Origin: Hydrogenophaga sp. IBVHS1 | GTDB taxonomy: Bacteria > Pseudomonadota > Gammaproteobacteria > Burkholderiales > Burkholderiaceae_C | NCBI RefSeq assembly: GCF_002127265.1 | Contig: NZ_NFUU01000002.1 | Coordinates: forward strand, 372,001-436,000 | Direction: 5' to 3' | Length of the DNA stretch: 64,000 nt | In this document: positions 9,738 to 19,309 of the stretch, piece by piece | How positions within the stretch are numbered: position 1 is the stretch's first letter | How the letters are laid out: each line of letters begins with the position of its first letter | Notes under the pieces: model-generated | Seen by the model: the letters and a program-made list of their open reading frames with translations, nothing else | The model's database searches: none | What the model was told of the DNA's origin: nothing | Program-made: the position numbers and the translations under genes

Positions 9738-9803
9738 CACATACGATGCGTAGGTGAATTGACATACGCGTCGTATGTCAATAGGATGCATACGCCGCGT
9801 ATG
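9738..9803. promoter_or_regulatory. Three tandem operators overlapping the tetR/MFS divergent promoters
   Basis: Three copies of CATACG-N3-CGTATG lie between the divergent starts. Site A (9738-9756) has 8-bp arms with one mismatch. Site B (9759-9781) has perfect 10-bp arms, TTGACATACG and CGTATGTCAA, with a 3-bp spacer. Site C (9789-9803) has perfect 6-bp arms. Site B's left arm contains a perfect -35 (TTGACA, 9759-9764), and a -10-like TAGGAT follows after 17 bp (9782-9787). A repressor bound at B or C would therefore block transcription of the MFS gene. The spacing and symmetry fit a TetR dimer. Confidence 0.8.
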
Positions 9804-9835
9804 TTAACGCGGACTCCCCATTCAAGGATCAAGTG

Positions 9836-11062
9836 ATGTCGAACCCCTATTCCAGAATCTTCAGCGAGCCCGGCGCCAAGGGATTCTCTGCTGCCGCCTT
9901 CCTGGGCCGTTTGCCAATCGCCATGGCACCCATCGGTATCGTCGCCATGCTGTCTCAGACCCTGGGTGAATACTGGCTGGCGGGGGCCGTAGCGGCCACC
10001 TACGGATTGACCAACGCCTTTCTTTCTCCCCAGATTTCTCGGCTGGTCGATCGGTTTGGCCAGAGCCTGGTGGCAGCACCCGCAACTCTGGTGTCTGCGG
10101 CAGGGTTCTTCCTGCTGATGTTGGCGGTCGACCAGCAATGGCCCACCTGGACCCTCTTTGCCACCGCTGTCGCGGCGGCCACCATGCCCAGCATCTCGGC
10201 ACTCGTGCGCGCCCGCTGGGTCGAGCTCTTTCGGGATCGACCCGAGCTGACGACGGCCTTTGCGTTCGAGTCGGCTGCGGATGAGCTGATCTACATCGCC
10301 GGTGCGTCGCTCTCGGTGGGGCTCGCCGCGGCGCTGTTTCCAGAAGCCGGGGTGCTCGCCTCCACCCTCTTCCTGGTGGTGGGCGGAGCGGCGTTCCTGC
10401 TCCAGCGCAAGACAGAGCCCCGTGTACGGCCCGCTCAGATGAACGGGCCCAAGGGATCTGCCATTCGCCTGCCGGCCGTCCAGATCGTGACGCTGGCGCT
10501 GGTGTTCGTCGGCGCCATCTTCGCGACCGCCGAAGTATGTGCGATCGCCATCACCAAAGAGCTTGGGCAACCGGCTGCCGCCAGCTTCGTGATCGGTGTG
10601 TATGCGGTCGGGTCCTTCGTGCTCGGCCTGGTGCTTGGCGCGCTCAGCCTCAAGACGCCGCTGCAGCAGCTGCTGCTGATCGCGGTGTGTGTGCTGGGGA
10701 TCACCACTTTGCCGCTGGTCGTGGCAGGTTCCTCGGTGACCCTGCTGGCAGCAGCCGTGTTTTTCAGCGGCGTGGCCATCTCCCCGACGTTCATCACGGC
10801 ATTCGGTCTGATCGAACGGCTTGTGCCGGAATCGATGCTCACCGAGGGCGTGACGTGGGTCATGACCGGGATCGGCATCGGTATGGCGCTGGGCGCCTTC
10901 GTCACCGGCTGGGTGGTCGATCATTTCGGTGCGCAGAACGGATTCTGGGTGTCGGTGGTGGCCGCTGCCGCCACCGTGCTGACCGTGGCGCTGGGGCAGC
11001 GCACCCTCTCGGGCGAACGCATTTCCACGGGTGGCAGCGCCGCAGTGGTGCCAGCCAAGTGA
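9836..11062 (+). CDS. MFS transporter, probable drug efflux
   Basis: Major facilitator protein of 408 residues with about 12 hydrophobic segments. It has the loop-2 type motif SRLVDRFGQSLV near residue 62 and a central cytoplasmic loop after about residue 185. The start is ATG 9836, with AAGGA ending 7 bp upstream; a GTG one codon earlier is less likely. Its promoter overlaps the TetR-type operators, so it is most likely induced by the compound it exports. The substrate is unknown. Confidence 0.85.
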   Translation: MSNPYSRIFSEPGAKGFSAAAFLGRLPIAMAPIGIVAMLSQTLGEYWLAGAVAATYGLTNAFLSPQISRLVDRFGQSLVAAPATLVSAAGFFLLMLAVDQQWPTWTLFATAVAAATMPSISALVRARWVELFRDRPELTTAFAFESAADELIYIAGASLSVGLAAALFPEAGVLASTLFLVVGGAAFLLQRKTEPRVRPAQMNGPKGSAIRLPAVQIVTLALVFVGAIFATAEVCAIAITKELGQPAAASFVIGVYAVGSFVLGLVLGALSLKTPLQQLLLIAVCVLGITTLPLVVAGSSVTLLAAAVFFSGVAISPTFITAFGLIERLVPESMLTEGVTWVMTGIGIGMALGAFVTGWVVDHFGAQNGFWVSVVAAAATVLTVALGQRTLSGERISTGGSAAVVPAK

Positions 11063-11141
11063 AGGGTGCATGAACGGCGGGCTCGGGCAGGTGGTAGCCT
11101 CGTTGGCCTCCAGTTCAAGTAACCACCTCCGTATTTCATCC

Positions 11142-11915
11142 ATGTCTCAGCTACCGACGCCCGAACCCCAGCGCCTGGCCAAACGCCTTGCAGCGCAGAT
11201 TCCGTGCTCGCGCCGCGACGCCGAGCTCTACATCGCCGGCGGTTTTGTGCGCGTGGAGGGCAAGGTGGTTGAAGAGCCCATGGCGCGCGTGAACGACGAT
11301 CAGATCGTGACACTCGACGCCAAGGCGCGCCTGGAGCCGTTGCTGCCGGTCACCCTGATCTGGCACAAGCCTTTGGGTCAGGCACTTCCCGAAGAGGCAT
11401 TTCTGCCAGACGAACTGGCCGGCCGCTGGCTCTCGCCAGCCGCGCGGTTCAAGGGCGATCGTTCGGGCGTGCGACCGCTCAAGGCCCATGGCCACCGGCT
11501 GATTCCGGTGTCGCCGCTGGAGGCAGAGGCGAGCGGGCTGATGGTGTTCACCCAGAACCCGGGTGTGCAGCGCAAGATCACCGACGGCTCTGCGCCGCTC
11601 GAACACGAGTGGCTGGTGGAGGTGCAGGACGACGCCGAGCTCGATGACGCTGCGCGACGCGAGGCGGTGCTGCAGTCGCTCGGCAAGCTGATGTTCTTCG
11701 AGGGCACCAGCCTGCCACTGGCGCGCGCGAGCTGGCAGAGCGAGCGGCGCCTGCGCCTGGCGATCAAGGGCTCGCTGCCCGGTCAGGTGCAATTCCTGAT
11801 CGAGCGCGCGGGCCTGAAGTCGGCGGGAGTGCGCCGCCTGCGACTGGGTCGCATCGGGCTCGACGGCCTGCCCTCAGGCCAGTGGCGCTACCTGGCCGCG
11901 CAAGAGCGTTTCTGA
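11142..11915 (+). CDS. RsuA-like pseudouridine synthase family protein with altered active-site motif
   Basis: Protein of 257 residues. It has an N-terminal S4 RNA-binding domain (AKRLAAQIPCSRRDAELYIAGGFVRV) followed by an RsuA/RluF-type pseudouridine synthase domain. In active members the catalytic loop is GRLDxxTxGL. Here the aligned segment is SPLEAEASGL, so the catalytic Asp position is Glu127 and the neighbouring Gly, Arg and Thr are also replaced. It may bind rRNA without isomerising uridine, or use a variant site. It overlaps the convergent MFS gene by 28 bp at the 3' end. Confidence 0.75.
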   Translation: MSQLPTPEPQRLAKRLAAQIPCSRRDAELYIAGGFVRVEGKVVEEPMARVNDDQIVTLDAKARLEPLLPVTLIWHKPLGQALPEEAFLPDELAGRWLSPAARFKGDRSGVRPLKAHGHRLIPVSPLEAEASGLMVFTQNPGVQRKITDGSAPLEHEWLVEVQDDAELDDAARREAVLQSLGKLMFFEGTSLPLARASWQSERRLRLAIKGSLPGQVQFLIERAGLKSAGVRRLRLGRIGLDGLPSGQWRYLAAQERF

Positions 11916-13066
11916 AGTCGCGCGGCCCACACGCTCAGGGCCATCGCCAGCAGCAGCACCCACAGGCCCACTTCGTTGAGCCGCAGCATGTGGCCTTGCG
12001 CGATCATCACGCCGCCCAGCGCGGCGCCCAGCGCCTGCCCGGCGTAGATGCCTGAGCTGTTGAGTGCCACTGTGGCCGGGGCGAGCGCGGGCGAAATGTG
12101 CACCAGCCTTGCCTGCTGCGCAGAGTTCATCGAAAAACACCCCAGCGCCCAAGGCACAAGCACCAGCGCCTGTTGCCACAGCCCGCCCTGGCCGAGCGGC
12201 CACATCAGCAGGCTCAGCGCCATGGCACCGAGGGCGATGAGCACCGATTGCGGCGCGCCGATGCGGTCGATCCAGCGCGACATGACCACATTGCCCAGCA
12301 GACCAAACGCGCCGAACCACAGGAACAGCAGCGACAACCCGCCGCCGCCCAGACCGAGCGTCTGCGCGAAGTACGGTGCAAAGTAAGAGAACAGCACGAA
12401 CTGGCCAAAGCCACCGAGCAGCGTCACGCCGACCGCCATCATCAGCGGCGCCGAACCCAGCGTGGCCTGCCAGGACTGGCGCGACAGAGCGGCCGGCTTG
12501 ATGCCGTTGGGCATTTCGCGCCAGACCCACCAGCCGCTGGCAAACGCCATCAATGCCACCAGACCGAATGCCCAGCGCCAGCCGAACTCGCCACCGATCC
12601 AGGCCGCCAGCGGCATGCCCATGACCGAGGCCACCGACCAGCCGAGAAACACGAAGGTGATGGCTCGGCCCCGCTGTGCGGGAGAGACCAGCAGGCCCAC
12701 GCTGGCCGCGGCCTGCGGCGTGAAGATGGCGGGCGCGATCACCGCCAGCACGCGCAGCGGCAGCAGGGTGGCGTAGCTCGGCGCCAGTGCACATGCGCCA
12801 GTGAGCAGGCCGTACCAGATCAGCGAGAGGGCGAGCAGGCGCCGCCGGTCCCAGCCGGCCACCAGGCTTGCAAAGGCCGGTGCGCCCAGGCCCATGAGAA
12901 TCGCGGCTGCGGTGATGAGCTGGCCGGCCTGCGGGATCGACACGTTCAGCGAGCTGCTGATGTCGGTGAGGGTGCCGGGCACCACCATGACACCGGTGCC
13001 GATCACGAAGTTGCCCACCATCAACGCCCACAGGGCACGGGGCATGGCGGGGGAGGCAACGCTCAT
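11888..13066 (-). CDS. MFS transporter (AraJ/arabinose-efflux type)
   Basis: Major facilitator protein of 392 residues with about 12 transmembrane segments. An N-terminal VGNFVIGTGVMVVPG segment and PALGRAITFVFLGWSVASVMG-like TM4-5 region fit the drug:H+ antiporter family that includes AraJ and YdhP. It is translationally coupled (ATGA overlap) to the YqaA-like gene upstream. The C-terminal 9 codons overlap the end of the convergent pseudouridine-synthase-like gene. The substrate is unknown. Confidence 0.82.
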   Translation of the reverse strand: MSVASPAMPRALWALMVGNFVIGTGVMVVPGTLTDISSSLNVSIPQAGQLITAAAILMGLGAPAFASLVAGWDRRRLLALSLIWYGLLTGACALAPSYATLLPLRVLAVIAPAIFTPQAAASVGLLVSPAQRGRAITFVFLGWSVASVMGMPLAAWIGGEFGWRWAFGLVALMAFASGWWVWREMPNGIKPAALSRQSWQATLGSAPLMMAVGVTLLGGFGQFVLFSYFAPYFAQTLGLGGGGLSLLFLWFGAFGLLGNVVMSRWIDRIGAPQSVLIALGAMALSLLMWPLGQGGLWQQALVLVPWALGCFSMNSAQQARLVHISPALAPATVALNSSGIYAGQALGAALGGVMIAQGHMLRLNEVGLWVLLLAMALSVWAARLQKRSCAAR

Positions 13067-13545
13067 GGCTGGAAGGTTCCGGGGAAGAACCACAACAGCG
13101 CCGCCGTCATGGTGAGGTAGCGGGCGAACTTGCCGATGGCCATGTAGAGCAGGCAGGGCCAGAAAGGAAACTTCATCCAGCCGGCCACCGCGCACAGCGG
13201 GTCGCCCACCACGGGCAACCAGCTCATGAGGCAGGCCTTGGGGCCGAAGCGTTCCAGCCAGTGCAGCGCCCGCAGCTCGGTCGAACTGCCGCGTGCCCGA
13301 TCCACCGCCTTGTGGGTGTAGAGGCCCATGAACCAGCTCACGGCGCCGCCCAGTGTGTTGCCGGCGGTGGCCACCAGAATGGCGGGCCAGAACATGTCGG
13401 GGTTGAGCTTGACGAGGCCGAACACAGCCGGTTCCGAGCCCAGGGGCAGCAGCGTGGCCGAGACGAAGGCCACCACGAACACCGTGCTCAGCCCGAACTC
13501 GGGCAGCGACAGCAGTTCCATCAGGTGGGTCATCCAGGCGGGCAT
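13063..13545 (-). CDS. YqaA/DedA-related VTT-domain membrane protein
   Basis: Small membrane protein of 160 residues. After a short N-terminus (MPAWMTHLMELLSLPEFG) it has SATLLPLGSEPAVFG, the re-entrant VTT region and WLPVVGDPLCAVAGWMKFP, which are typical of YqaA proteins. DedA/VTT relatives are implicated in lipid scrambling and envelope homeostasis. Start choices are ATG 13545 or the internal ATG 13533; upstream extension runs into the dusB promoter region. Its stop overlaps the start of the MFS gene. Confidence 0.85.
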   Translation of the reverse strand: MPAWMTHLMELLSLPEFGLSTVFVVAFVSATLLPLGSEPAVFGLVKLNPDMFWPAILVATAGNTLGGAVSWFMGLYTHKAVDRARGSSTELRALHWLERFGPKACLMSWLPVVGDPLCAVAGWMKFPFWPCLLYMAIGKFARYLTMTAALLWFFPGTFQP

Positions 13546-13724
13546 GAGAGGCGGCAGTGGCGCGGCGAAAGACCGGCGCGATCGGCTTGGGCAGGTGGAT
13601 GGAAAAAAGTTCGGGGCGATATCGTCTGCTGAAAAAACAGGCAGATACAATCGCGTTCCTCTCGCACCCTGCCTGGGCAGGGCTCGCGGCCGTTCAACCG
13701 CTCGACGCCGATTCTCCCACCGCC

Positions 13725-14756
13725 ATGCAAATCGGGGCCTTCACCCTGCCCAATGCCCTGTTTGTCGCACCGATGGCGGGTGTGACGGACCGGCCGTTTC
13801 GCAAGCTGTGCAAGCGTCTGGGTGCAGGCTACGCGGTGAGTGAGATGGTGACCTCGCGCCCCGATCTGCAGGACAGCCTCAAGACCTCGCGCCGTGCCAA
13901 CCACGAAGGCGAGGCCGCACCCATCGCCGTGCAGATCGCCGGCACCGACGCGCAGATGATGGCCGACGCGGCGCGCTACAACATCGACCGCGGCGCGCAG
14001 ATCATCGACATCAACATGGGTTGCCCGGCCAAGAAGGTATGCAACAAGTGGGCCGGTTCGGCCCTGATGCAGGACGAGGCGCTCGCCATCGAGATCGTTG
14101 AAGCGGTGGTGGCCGCCAGCGAGCCACACGGCGTGCCCGTGACGCTCAAGATGCGCACCGGCTGGTGTGCCAGCGTTCGCAACGCGCCCACGCTGGCGCT
14201 CGCTGCCGAAGCCGCAGGTGTGCAGATGCTCACCGTGCACGGCCGCACGCGAGAGCAAGGCTACAAGGGCCAGGCCGAGCACGACACCGTGGCCCACATC
14301 AAGAGCCGTGTGCGCATTCCGGTGGTGGCCAATGGCGACATCGATTCCCCCGAGCGAGCGCGCGAGGTGCTGCAGCGCACCGGCGCCGACGCCATCATGA
14401 TCGGCCGCGCCGCGCAGGGCCGGCCCTGGATCTTCCGCGAGCTCGCGCACTTCCTGGCCACCGGCGAGCACCTGCCGCCACCCACGCTGGCCGAGGTGCG
14501 CGTCTGGCTGCTCGACCATCTGCACGACCACTACGACCTGTACGGCGAATACACCGGTGTGCGCAGTGCGCGCAAACACCTGGGCTGGTACGCGCAGGCG
14601 TTGCCCTTGCCCCCGGGCGCGGGCGCCGTTTTCCGTTCACGCGTCAACGCCACCACCAGCGTCGAGGCGCAGTTGCGCTGCGTGAGCGACAGCCTGGACG
14701 AGTGGTCCGCCGACACAATAACCATCCCGAGAGACAACTGGAAACTGGCCGCATGA
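13725..14756 (+). CDS. dusB: tRNA-dihydrouridine synthase B
   Basis: FMN-dependent tRNA dihydrouridine synthase of 343 residues. The N-terminus ALFVAPMAGVTDRPFRKL is the FMN barrel signature, and MGCPAKKVCNKWAGSALM holds the catalytic Cys. It reduces uridines in the tRNA D-loop. The stop overlaps the start of fis by 4 bp (ATGA), the conserved dusB-fis pair of many proteobacteria. A longer frame upstream overlaps the divergent yqaA-like gene, so ATG 13725 is chosen. A -10-like TACAAT lies at 13646-13651. Confidence 0.95.
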   Translation: MQIGAFTLPNALFVAPMAGVTDRPFRKLCKRLGAGYAVSEMVTSRPDLQDSLKTSRRANHEGEAAPIAVQIAGTDAQMMADAARYNIDRGAQIIDINMGCPAKKVCNKWAGSALMQDEALAIEIVEAVVAASEPHGVPVTLKMRTGWCASVRNAPTLALAAEAAGVQMLTVHGRTREQGYKGQAEHDTVAHIKSRVRIPVVANGDIDSPERAREVLQRTGADAIMIGRAAQGRPWIFRELAHFLATGEHLPPPTLAEVRVWLLDHLHDHYDLYGEYTGVRSARKHLGWYAQALPLPPGAGAVFRSRVNATTSVEAQLRCVSDSLDEWSADTITIPRDNWKLAA

Positions 14757-14989
14757 AACAGAGCAAACTGCACGACTGTGTGCGTGCCAGCATGGAAGAC
14801 TTCTTCCGCGACCTCAACGGCACCGACCCGGACAACCTGCACGAGATGCTGGTCAAGGCGGTGGAAAAACCGCTGCTGGAGGTGGTGATGGAGCAGGCGC
14901 AGCACAACCAGTCGCGCGCCGCGCAGTGGCTGGGCCTGAACCGCAACACGCTGCGCAAGAAGCTGCTCGAACACAAACTCATCGATTGA
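14753..14989 (+). CDS. fis: DNA-binding protein Fis
   Basis: Nucleoid-associated protein of 78 residues, with the Fis C-terminal helix-turn-helix SRAAQWLGLNRNTLRKKLLEH. The betaproteobacterial form is shorter than the 98-residue E. coli protein and lacks part of its beta-hairpin region. It regulates rRNA/tRNA promoters and assists recombinases. It is co-translated with dusB, and purH follows 36 bp later, likely in the same transcript. Confidence 0.93.
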   Translation: MKQSKLHDCVRASMEDFFRDLNGTDPDNLHEMLVKAVEKPLLEVVMEQAQHNQSRAAQWLGLNRNTLRKKLLEHKLID

Positions 14990-15025
14990 GCGATTCCGTT
15001 TCCAAACTCTCCTCCCCATCCTTTC

Positions 15026-16612
15026 ATGCGCGCACTCATCTCCGTATCCGACAAGACCGGCATCGTCGAACTCGCCCAGGCCCTGCATGGGCTGGGCGTG
15101 TCGCTCATTTCCACCGGCGGCACCGCGAAACTGCTCGCAGAACAAGGTCTTCCCGTGACCGAGGTGGCCGAGGTCACCGGCTTTCCCGAAATGCTCGACG
15201 GCCGCGTGAAAACCCTGCACCCCAAAGTGCACGGTGGCCTGCTGGCGCGGCGCGACCTGCCCGAGCACATGGCCGCACTCAAGACCCACGGCATCGACAC
15301 CATCGATCTGTTGATCGTCAACCTCTATCCCTTTGAGTCCACGGTGGCCAAGGCGGGTTGCACGCTGGAAGACGCCATCGAGAACATCGACATCGGCGGT
15401 CCGGCCATGGTGCGCAGCGCGGCCAAGAACTGGAAAGATGTGGCGGTGCTCACCGACGCGGCGCAGTACCCGGCCGTGATCGATGAACTCAAGGCCCATG
15501 GCCAGCTCAGCCTCAAGACACGCTTTGCGCTGTCGGTGGCCGCTTTCAACCGCATCAGCAATTACGACGGCGCCATCAGCGACTACCTCTCCAGCGTCGA
15601 GTTCGACGAAGCCGCCGCTGTGCCCCGGCGCAGCGAGTTTGCCGGCCAGTCCAACGGCCGCTTCGTCAAGCTGCAGGACCTTCGTTACGGTGAGAACCCG
15701 CACCAGAGCGCCGCGTTCTACCGCGACCTGTACCCCGCGCCCGGCTCGCTGGTGAGTGCGAAGCAACTGCAGGGCAAGGAACTCAGCTACAACAACATCG
15801 CCGACGCCGATGCCGCGTGGGAATGCGTCAAGAGCTTCGAAGCCCCGGCCTGCGTGATCGTCAAGCACGCCAACCCGTGTGGCGTGGCGGTGGGCCAGGA
15901 TGCCGCCGAGGCCTATGCCAAGGCTTTCCAGACCGATCCCACCAGCGCCTTCGGCGGCATCATTGCGCTCAACCGCGTTCTCGATGTTGCGGGCGCGCAG
16001 GCGATCAGCAAGCAGTTCGTCGAAGTGCTCATGGCGCCGGGTTACACGCCCGAGGCGCTCGAAGTCTTCAAGGCCAAGGCCAATGTGCGCGTGCTGCAGA
16101 TCGATCTGCCACCGGGTGGTCCCACCGCCTGGGACCAGGGTCGCAACTCGCACGACGTCAAGCGCGTCGGCTCGGGCCTGCTGATCCAGTCCGCCGACAA
16201 CCACGAGCTGCAGCGCGCCGATCTGAAGGTGGTGACGAAGCTGCAACCCACCGAACAACAGATCGAAGACCTGCTGTTCGCCTGGAAAGTGGCCAAGTAC
16301 GTGAAGTCCAACGCCATCGTGTTCTGCAAGGACGGCATGACCATGGGTGTGGGCGCGGGCCAGATGAGCCGTCTTGATTCGGCGCGCATCGCCAGCATCA
16401 AGGCCGGTCATGCCAAGCTCTCGCTGCAAGGCACGGCGGTGGCGAGCGACGCCTTCTTCCCGTTCCGCGACGGGCTCGACGTGGTGGTGGATGCGGGCGC
16501 GAGCTGCGTGATCCAGCCCGGCGGCTCGATGCGCGATCAGGAAGTGATCGACGCGGCGGACGAGCGCGGCGTCGTGATGGTCTATTCAGGCGTCAGGCAT
16601 TTCCGCCACTGA
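15026..16612 (+). CDS. purH: Bifunctional AICAR formyltransferase/IMP cyclohydrolase PurH
   Basis: Bifunctional enzyme of 528 residues catalysing the last two steps of purine synthesis, AICAR to FAICAR to IMP. The N-terminal MGS-like cyclohydrolase domain starts [19 protein letters not shown]. The transformylase domain carries the catalytic Lys-His pair in KHANPCGVA (K280, H281). The length fits the family. It lies downstream of dusB-fis and is convergent with hemL, with 22 bp between the stops. Confidence 0.97.
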   Translation: MRALISVSDKTGIVELAQALHGLGVSLISTGGTAKLLAEQGLPVTEVAEVTGFPEMLDGRVKTLHPKVHGGLLARRDLPEHMAALKTHGIDTIDLLIVNLYPFESTVAKAGCTLEDAIENIDIGGPAMVRSAAKNWKDVAVLTDAAQYPAVIDELKAHGQLSLKTRFALSVAAFNRISNYDGAISDYLSSVEFDEAAAVPRRSEFAGQSNGRFVKLQDLRYGENPHQSAAFYRDLYPAPGSLVSAKQLQGKELSYNNIADADAAWECVKSFEAPACVIVKHANPCGVAVGQDAAEAYAKAFQTDPTSAFGGIIALNRVLDVAGAQAISKQFVEVLMAPGYTPEALEVFKAKANVRVLQIDLPPGGPTAWDQGRNSHDVKRVGSGLLIQSADNHELQRADLKVVTKLQPTEQQIEDLLFAWKVAKYVKSNAIVFCKDGMTMGVGAGQMSRLDSARIASIKAGHAKLSLQGTAVASDAFFPFRDGLDVVVDAGASCVIQPGGSMRDQEVIDAADERGVVMVYSGVRHFRH

Positions 16613-16634
16613 GCACGACCAAAGACATCGCGCG

Positions 16635-17939
16635 TTACAGCTTCTTGAAGATGTCGCGCGCCGCGCTCACGGTGTCGGCAATGTCCTGCGCGGTGTGCGC
16701 CGCACTCACGAAGCCCGCTTCGTAGAGTGCCGGTGCGATGTAGATGCCCCGGTCGAGCAGACCATGGAACAGCGTGTTGAAGCGGGGGCCGTCGGTGGTC
16801 ATCACCTTGGCGTAGTTCTGCGGCAGTTCGTCGAACAGGAAGAAGCCGAACATGCCGCCCTCGCTGTCGCCACTGAGCGCGACGCCTTCGGCCGCCGCAG
16901 CGCCCTTGAGTCCATCGACCAGTGAGCGTGTGGTGGCCGAGAGCGCTTCAAAGAAGCCGGGTTTGCGGATCTCTTTCAGCGTGGCGAGGCCACAGGCCGT
17001 GGCCACCGGGTTGCCCGACAGCGTGCCGGCTTGATACACACCCCCCAGCGGTGCGAGTTGTTCCATCACGGCGCGCTTGGCACCAAAGGCCGCCAGCGGC
17101 ATGCCACCGCCAATCACCTTGCCCATCACCGTCATGTCGGGCTCGAAGCCCGGGATCAGCCTGGCATACACGCTCTGCGCGCCGCCCAGCGCCACACGGA
17201 AACCGGTCATGACCTCGTCGAAGGCCAGCAGGGCGCCATGCTGTGTGCACAGCTCGCGGCAGCGTTTCATGAAGGGCACCGAGGCGCGCACGAAATTCAT
17301 GTTGCCCGCAATGGGTTCGATCATCAGGCAGGCCACTTCGGCGCCGTGCTCGGCGAACGCCGCCTCGAGTTGCTCCACGTTGTTGTATTCAAGAACCAGC
17401 GTGTGCTGCACTACCTCGGGCGGCACGCCCGCACTGGTGGGGTTGCCGAAGGTGGCGAGCCCGGAACCTGCCTTTACCAGCAGCGCATCCGCGTGGCCGT
17501 GGTAGCAGCCTTCAAACTTGATGATCTTCTTGCGCCCGGTCGCGCCGCGCGCCAGCCGGATCGTGCTCATGCCGGCCTCGGTGCCCGAACTCACCAGCCG
17601 CACCATGTCGATGCTGGGCACAAGCTCGATGATGGCTTCGGCCAGCTCGACCTCGCGCTCGGTGGGCGCGCCAAAGGAGAAGCCTTCCAGCACAGCCTTC
17701 TGCACCGCCTCCACCACCGCAGGGTGGCCGTGGCCGAGGATCATCGGTCCCCAGGAGCCGATGTAGTCGATGTAGCGCTGGCCGTTGGCATCCCAGAAGT
17801 AGGCGCCCTGGGCGCGCTGTACGAAGCGCGGCGTGCCGCCCACGGCACGAAACGCGCGCACTGGCGAATTCACTCCGCCCGGAATCAGGGCCTTGGCGCG
17901 GTCGAAGAGTTGCTGGTTGCGGTCGGTCGTGGTGGTCAT
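16635..17939 (-). CDS. hemL: Glutamate-1-semialdehyde 2,1-aminomutase
   Basis: PLP enzyme of 434 residues that makes 5-aminolevulinate from glutamate-1-semialdehyde (C5 tetrapyrrole pathway). The PLP lysine is K274 in [11 protein letters not shown], and [10 protein letters not shown] and [16 protein letters not shown] are family signatures. The start is ATG 17939; a longer in-frame stretch overlaps thiD. It follows thiD by 13 bp on the same strand, so the two are probably co-transcribed. Confidence 0.96.
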   Translation of the reverse strand: MTTTTDRNQQLFDRAKALIPGGVNSPVRAFRAVGGTPRFVQRAQGAYFWDANGQRYIDYIGSWGPMILGHGHPAVVEAVQKAVLEGFSFGAPTEREVELAEAIIELVPSIDMVRLVSSGTEAGMSTIRLARGATGRKKIIKFEGCYHGHADALLVKAGSGLATFGNPTSAGVPPEVVQHTLVLEYNNVEQLEAAFAEHGAEVACLMIEPIAGNMNFVRASVPFMKRCRELCTQHGALLAFDEVMTGFRVALGGAQSVYARLIPGFEPDMTVMGKVIGGGMPLAAFGAKRAVMEQLAPLGGVYQAGTLSGNPVATACGLATLKEIRKPGFFEALSATTRSLVDGLKGAAAAEGVALSGDSEGGMFGFFLFDELPQNYAKVMTTDGPRFNTLFHGLLDRGIYIAPALYEAGFVSAAHTAQDIADTVSAARDIFKKL

Positions 17940-17952
17940 GCGTGAACAGGCC

Positions 17953-18918
17953 CTAGTGTCGTGTGGTGTCGAGCGGGAAATCGTCGGCGTCGAGCGTGTT
18001 GTCGGACGCACTTTCTTCTTCGGTGCCGTCGTCTTCGTGTGCCCAGAACATGCGGTCGGGCACGGCGTGGCCCATGCCAGGCTGGAAGCCTGCGTCCAGG
18101 CACTGGTCGAGGTAGGTCAGTGCCTCTGCGCACGCCGCCTGCAGATCGGTGCCGCCCGCGATCAGGGCGCACAGCGCGGCCGACAGCGTGTCGCCCGCAC
18201 CGGTGAAGGTGGCCTCGAAGCGCTCGTAGCGCGCCGTTGCCAGCACGGTCTCGGGCGTGGCAAGGTGACTCTCCAGGTATTGATCGGCGGCGTTGAAGCC
18301 CGTCACCAGCGTGTAAGGCACGCCGTGCACCGCGGCAGCGCGTGCCACCTCGCGAGGGCTCGGTGGGCGGTCCCCTTCCCACTCGGGCAGCAGCCAGCGG
18401 CACAGCGTGCTGTGGTTGCCGACCAACACCGTGGTCTGTGGCAGCAGCAGTTCGGCACAAGCGTCCAGGTAGGTCTCGATGGCCACTTCGTCCCACCAGG
18501 AGAGGTCGGGCATGTAGGTGATCACCGGCACTTCCGCGTAGTCGGTGGTGATCTCGGCAATCGCGCTCAGGTTCTCGGGACTGCCGACGAAGCCGACCTT
18601 GAAGGCTTGCACCGGCATGTCTTCCAGGGCGCAGCGCGCCTGATCGGCCACGGCTTCTTCGTCGAAGGCAATGTGGTCGTGAATGTCGCTGGTGTCGCGC
18701 ACGTAGGCGCCCGTCACCACGGGCAGCACGTGGGCCGAAGCGCTGGACATGGCGGTGATGTCGGCGCTGAGTCCACCCGCGCCGCTGGGGTCGCTGGCGT
18801 TGAAGACCATCACGCAGGGAAGAGAGGATTCGCCAGGCGCCGCGACCACGGAAGAGGCGGGCGTATCGGGTGTATCGGGCATGAAATTTGTGAGAGGGTC
18901 AGGGGGTGCGGCGCTCAT
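17953..18918 (-). CDS. thiD: Hydroxymethylpyrimidine/phosphomethylpyrimidine kinase
   Basis: Ribokinase-family kinase of the thiamine pathway, 321 residues. The N-terminal substrate motif is [15 protein letters not shown], and the anion-hole/catalytic motif [13 protein letters not shown] is near residue 240. It phosphorylates HMP and HMP-P. It is longer than E. coli ThiD (266): about 30 extra residues at the N-terminus, and an acidic C-terminal tail rich in Asp and Glu. ATG 18882 (MPDTPDTP) is an alternative start. It is the first gene of thiD-hemL and diverges from rubredoxin. Confidence 0.9.
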   Translation of the reverse strand: MSAAPPDPLTNFMPDTPDTPASSVVAAPGESSLPCVMVFNASDPSGAGGLSADITAMSSASAHVLPVVTGAYVRDTSDIHDHIAFDEEAVADQARCALEDMPVQAFKVGFVGSPENLSAIAEITTDYAEVPVITYMPDLSWWDEVAIETYLDACAELLLPQTTVLVGNHSTLCRWLLPEWEGDRPPSPREVARAAAVHGVPYTLVTGFNAADQYLESHLATPETVLATARYERFEATFTGAGDTLSAALCALIAGGTDLQAACAEALTYLDQCLDAGFQPGMGHAVPDRMFWAHEDDGTEEESASDNTLDADDFPLDTTRH

Positions 18919-18998
18919 TCAGGCAATGCGTCACGCCGTGTTCCAAGTGTGATCGACAGCCGGCCGAAACGGCCCGTGGAGCGGTACACATGGCTCGA

Positions 18999-19004
18999 TA
19001 CAAT
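18999..19004 (+). promoter_or_regulatory. -10-like element upstream of the rubredoxin gene
   Basis: TACAAT about 33 bp before the rubredoxin ATG 19037. No good -35 is seen 16-18 bp upstream. It is proposed only because it is the best -10 in the short thiD/rubredoxin gap. Confidence 0.3.
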
Positions 19005-19036
19005 GCTTGCATTCTAGAACAATGCCTCCTATAACC

Positions 19037-19210
19037 ATGACCGAAACCAAGACTTGGATGTGCCTGATTTGCGGGTGGATTTACGACGAGGCAACCGGCG
19101 CGCCGGACCACGGCGTGGCACCCGGCACACCCTGGAGCGAGGTGCCGATGAACTGGACTTGTCCTGAATGCGGCGCCCGCAAGGAAGATTTTGAAATGGT
19201 GCAGATCTGA
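19037..19210 (+). CDS. Rubredoxin
   Basis: Small iron protein of 57 residues. The single Fe is held by Cys9/Cys12 (MCLICGW) and Cys42/Cys45 (TCPECG), the two knuckles of a rubredoxin. It is a one-electron carrier in the cytoplasm. I start at ATG 19037; ATG 19022 is in frame, and neither has a clear Shine-Dalgarno. It lies between thiD-hemL and the pilus chemosensory genes, an arrangement I associate with Burkholderiales. It is probably not functionally tied to the pil genes. Confidence 0.92.
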   Translation: MTETKTWMCLICGWIYDEATGAPDHGVAPGTPWSEVPMNWTCPECGARKEDFEMVQI

Positions 19211-19309
19211 GTCTCGATCGGCGCGCGTGATGGTCTTTTGAAGAGCCCCGGTTGGTGCAAGCGACCCGGCCCGTTTTCCACCTGTCCCATACCCTGGAGC
19301 GAGTGAACT

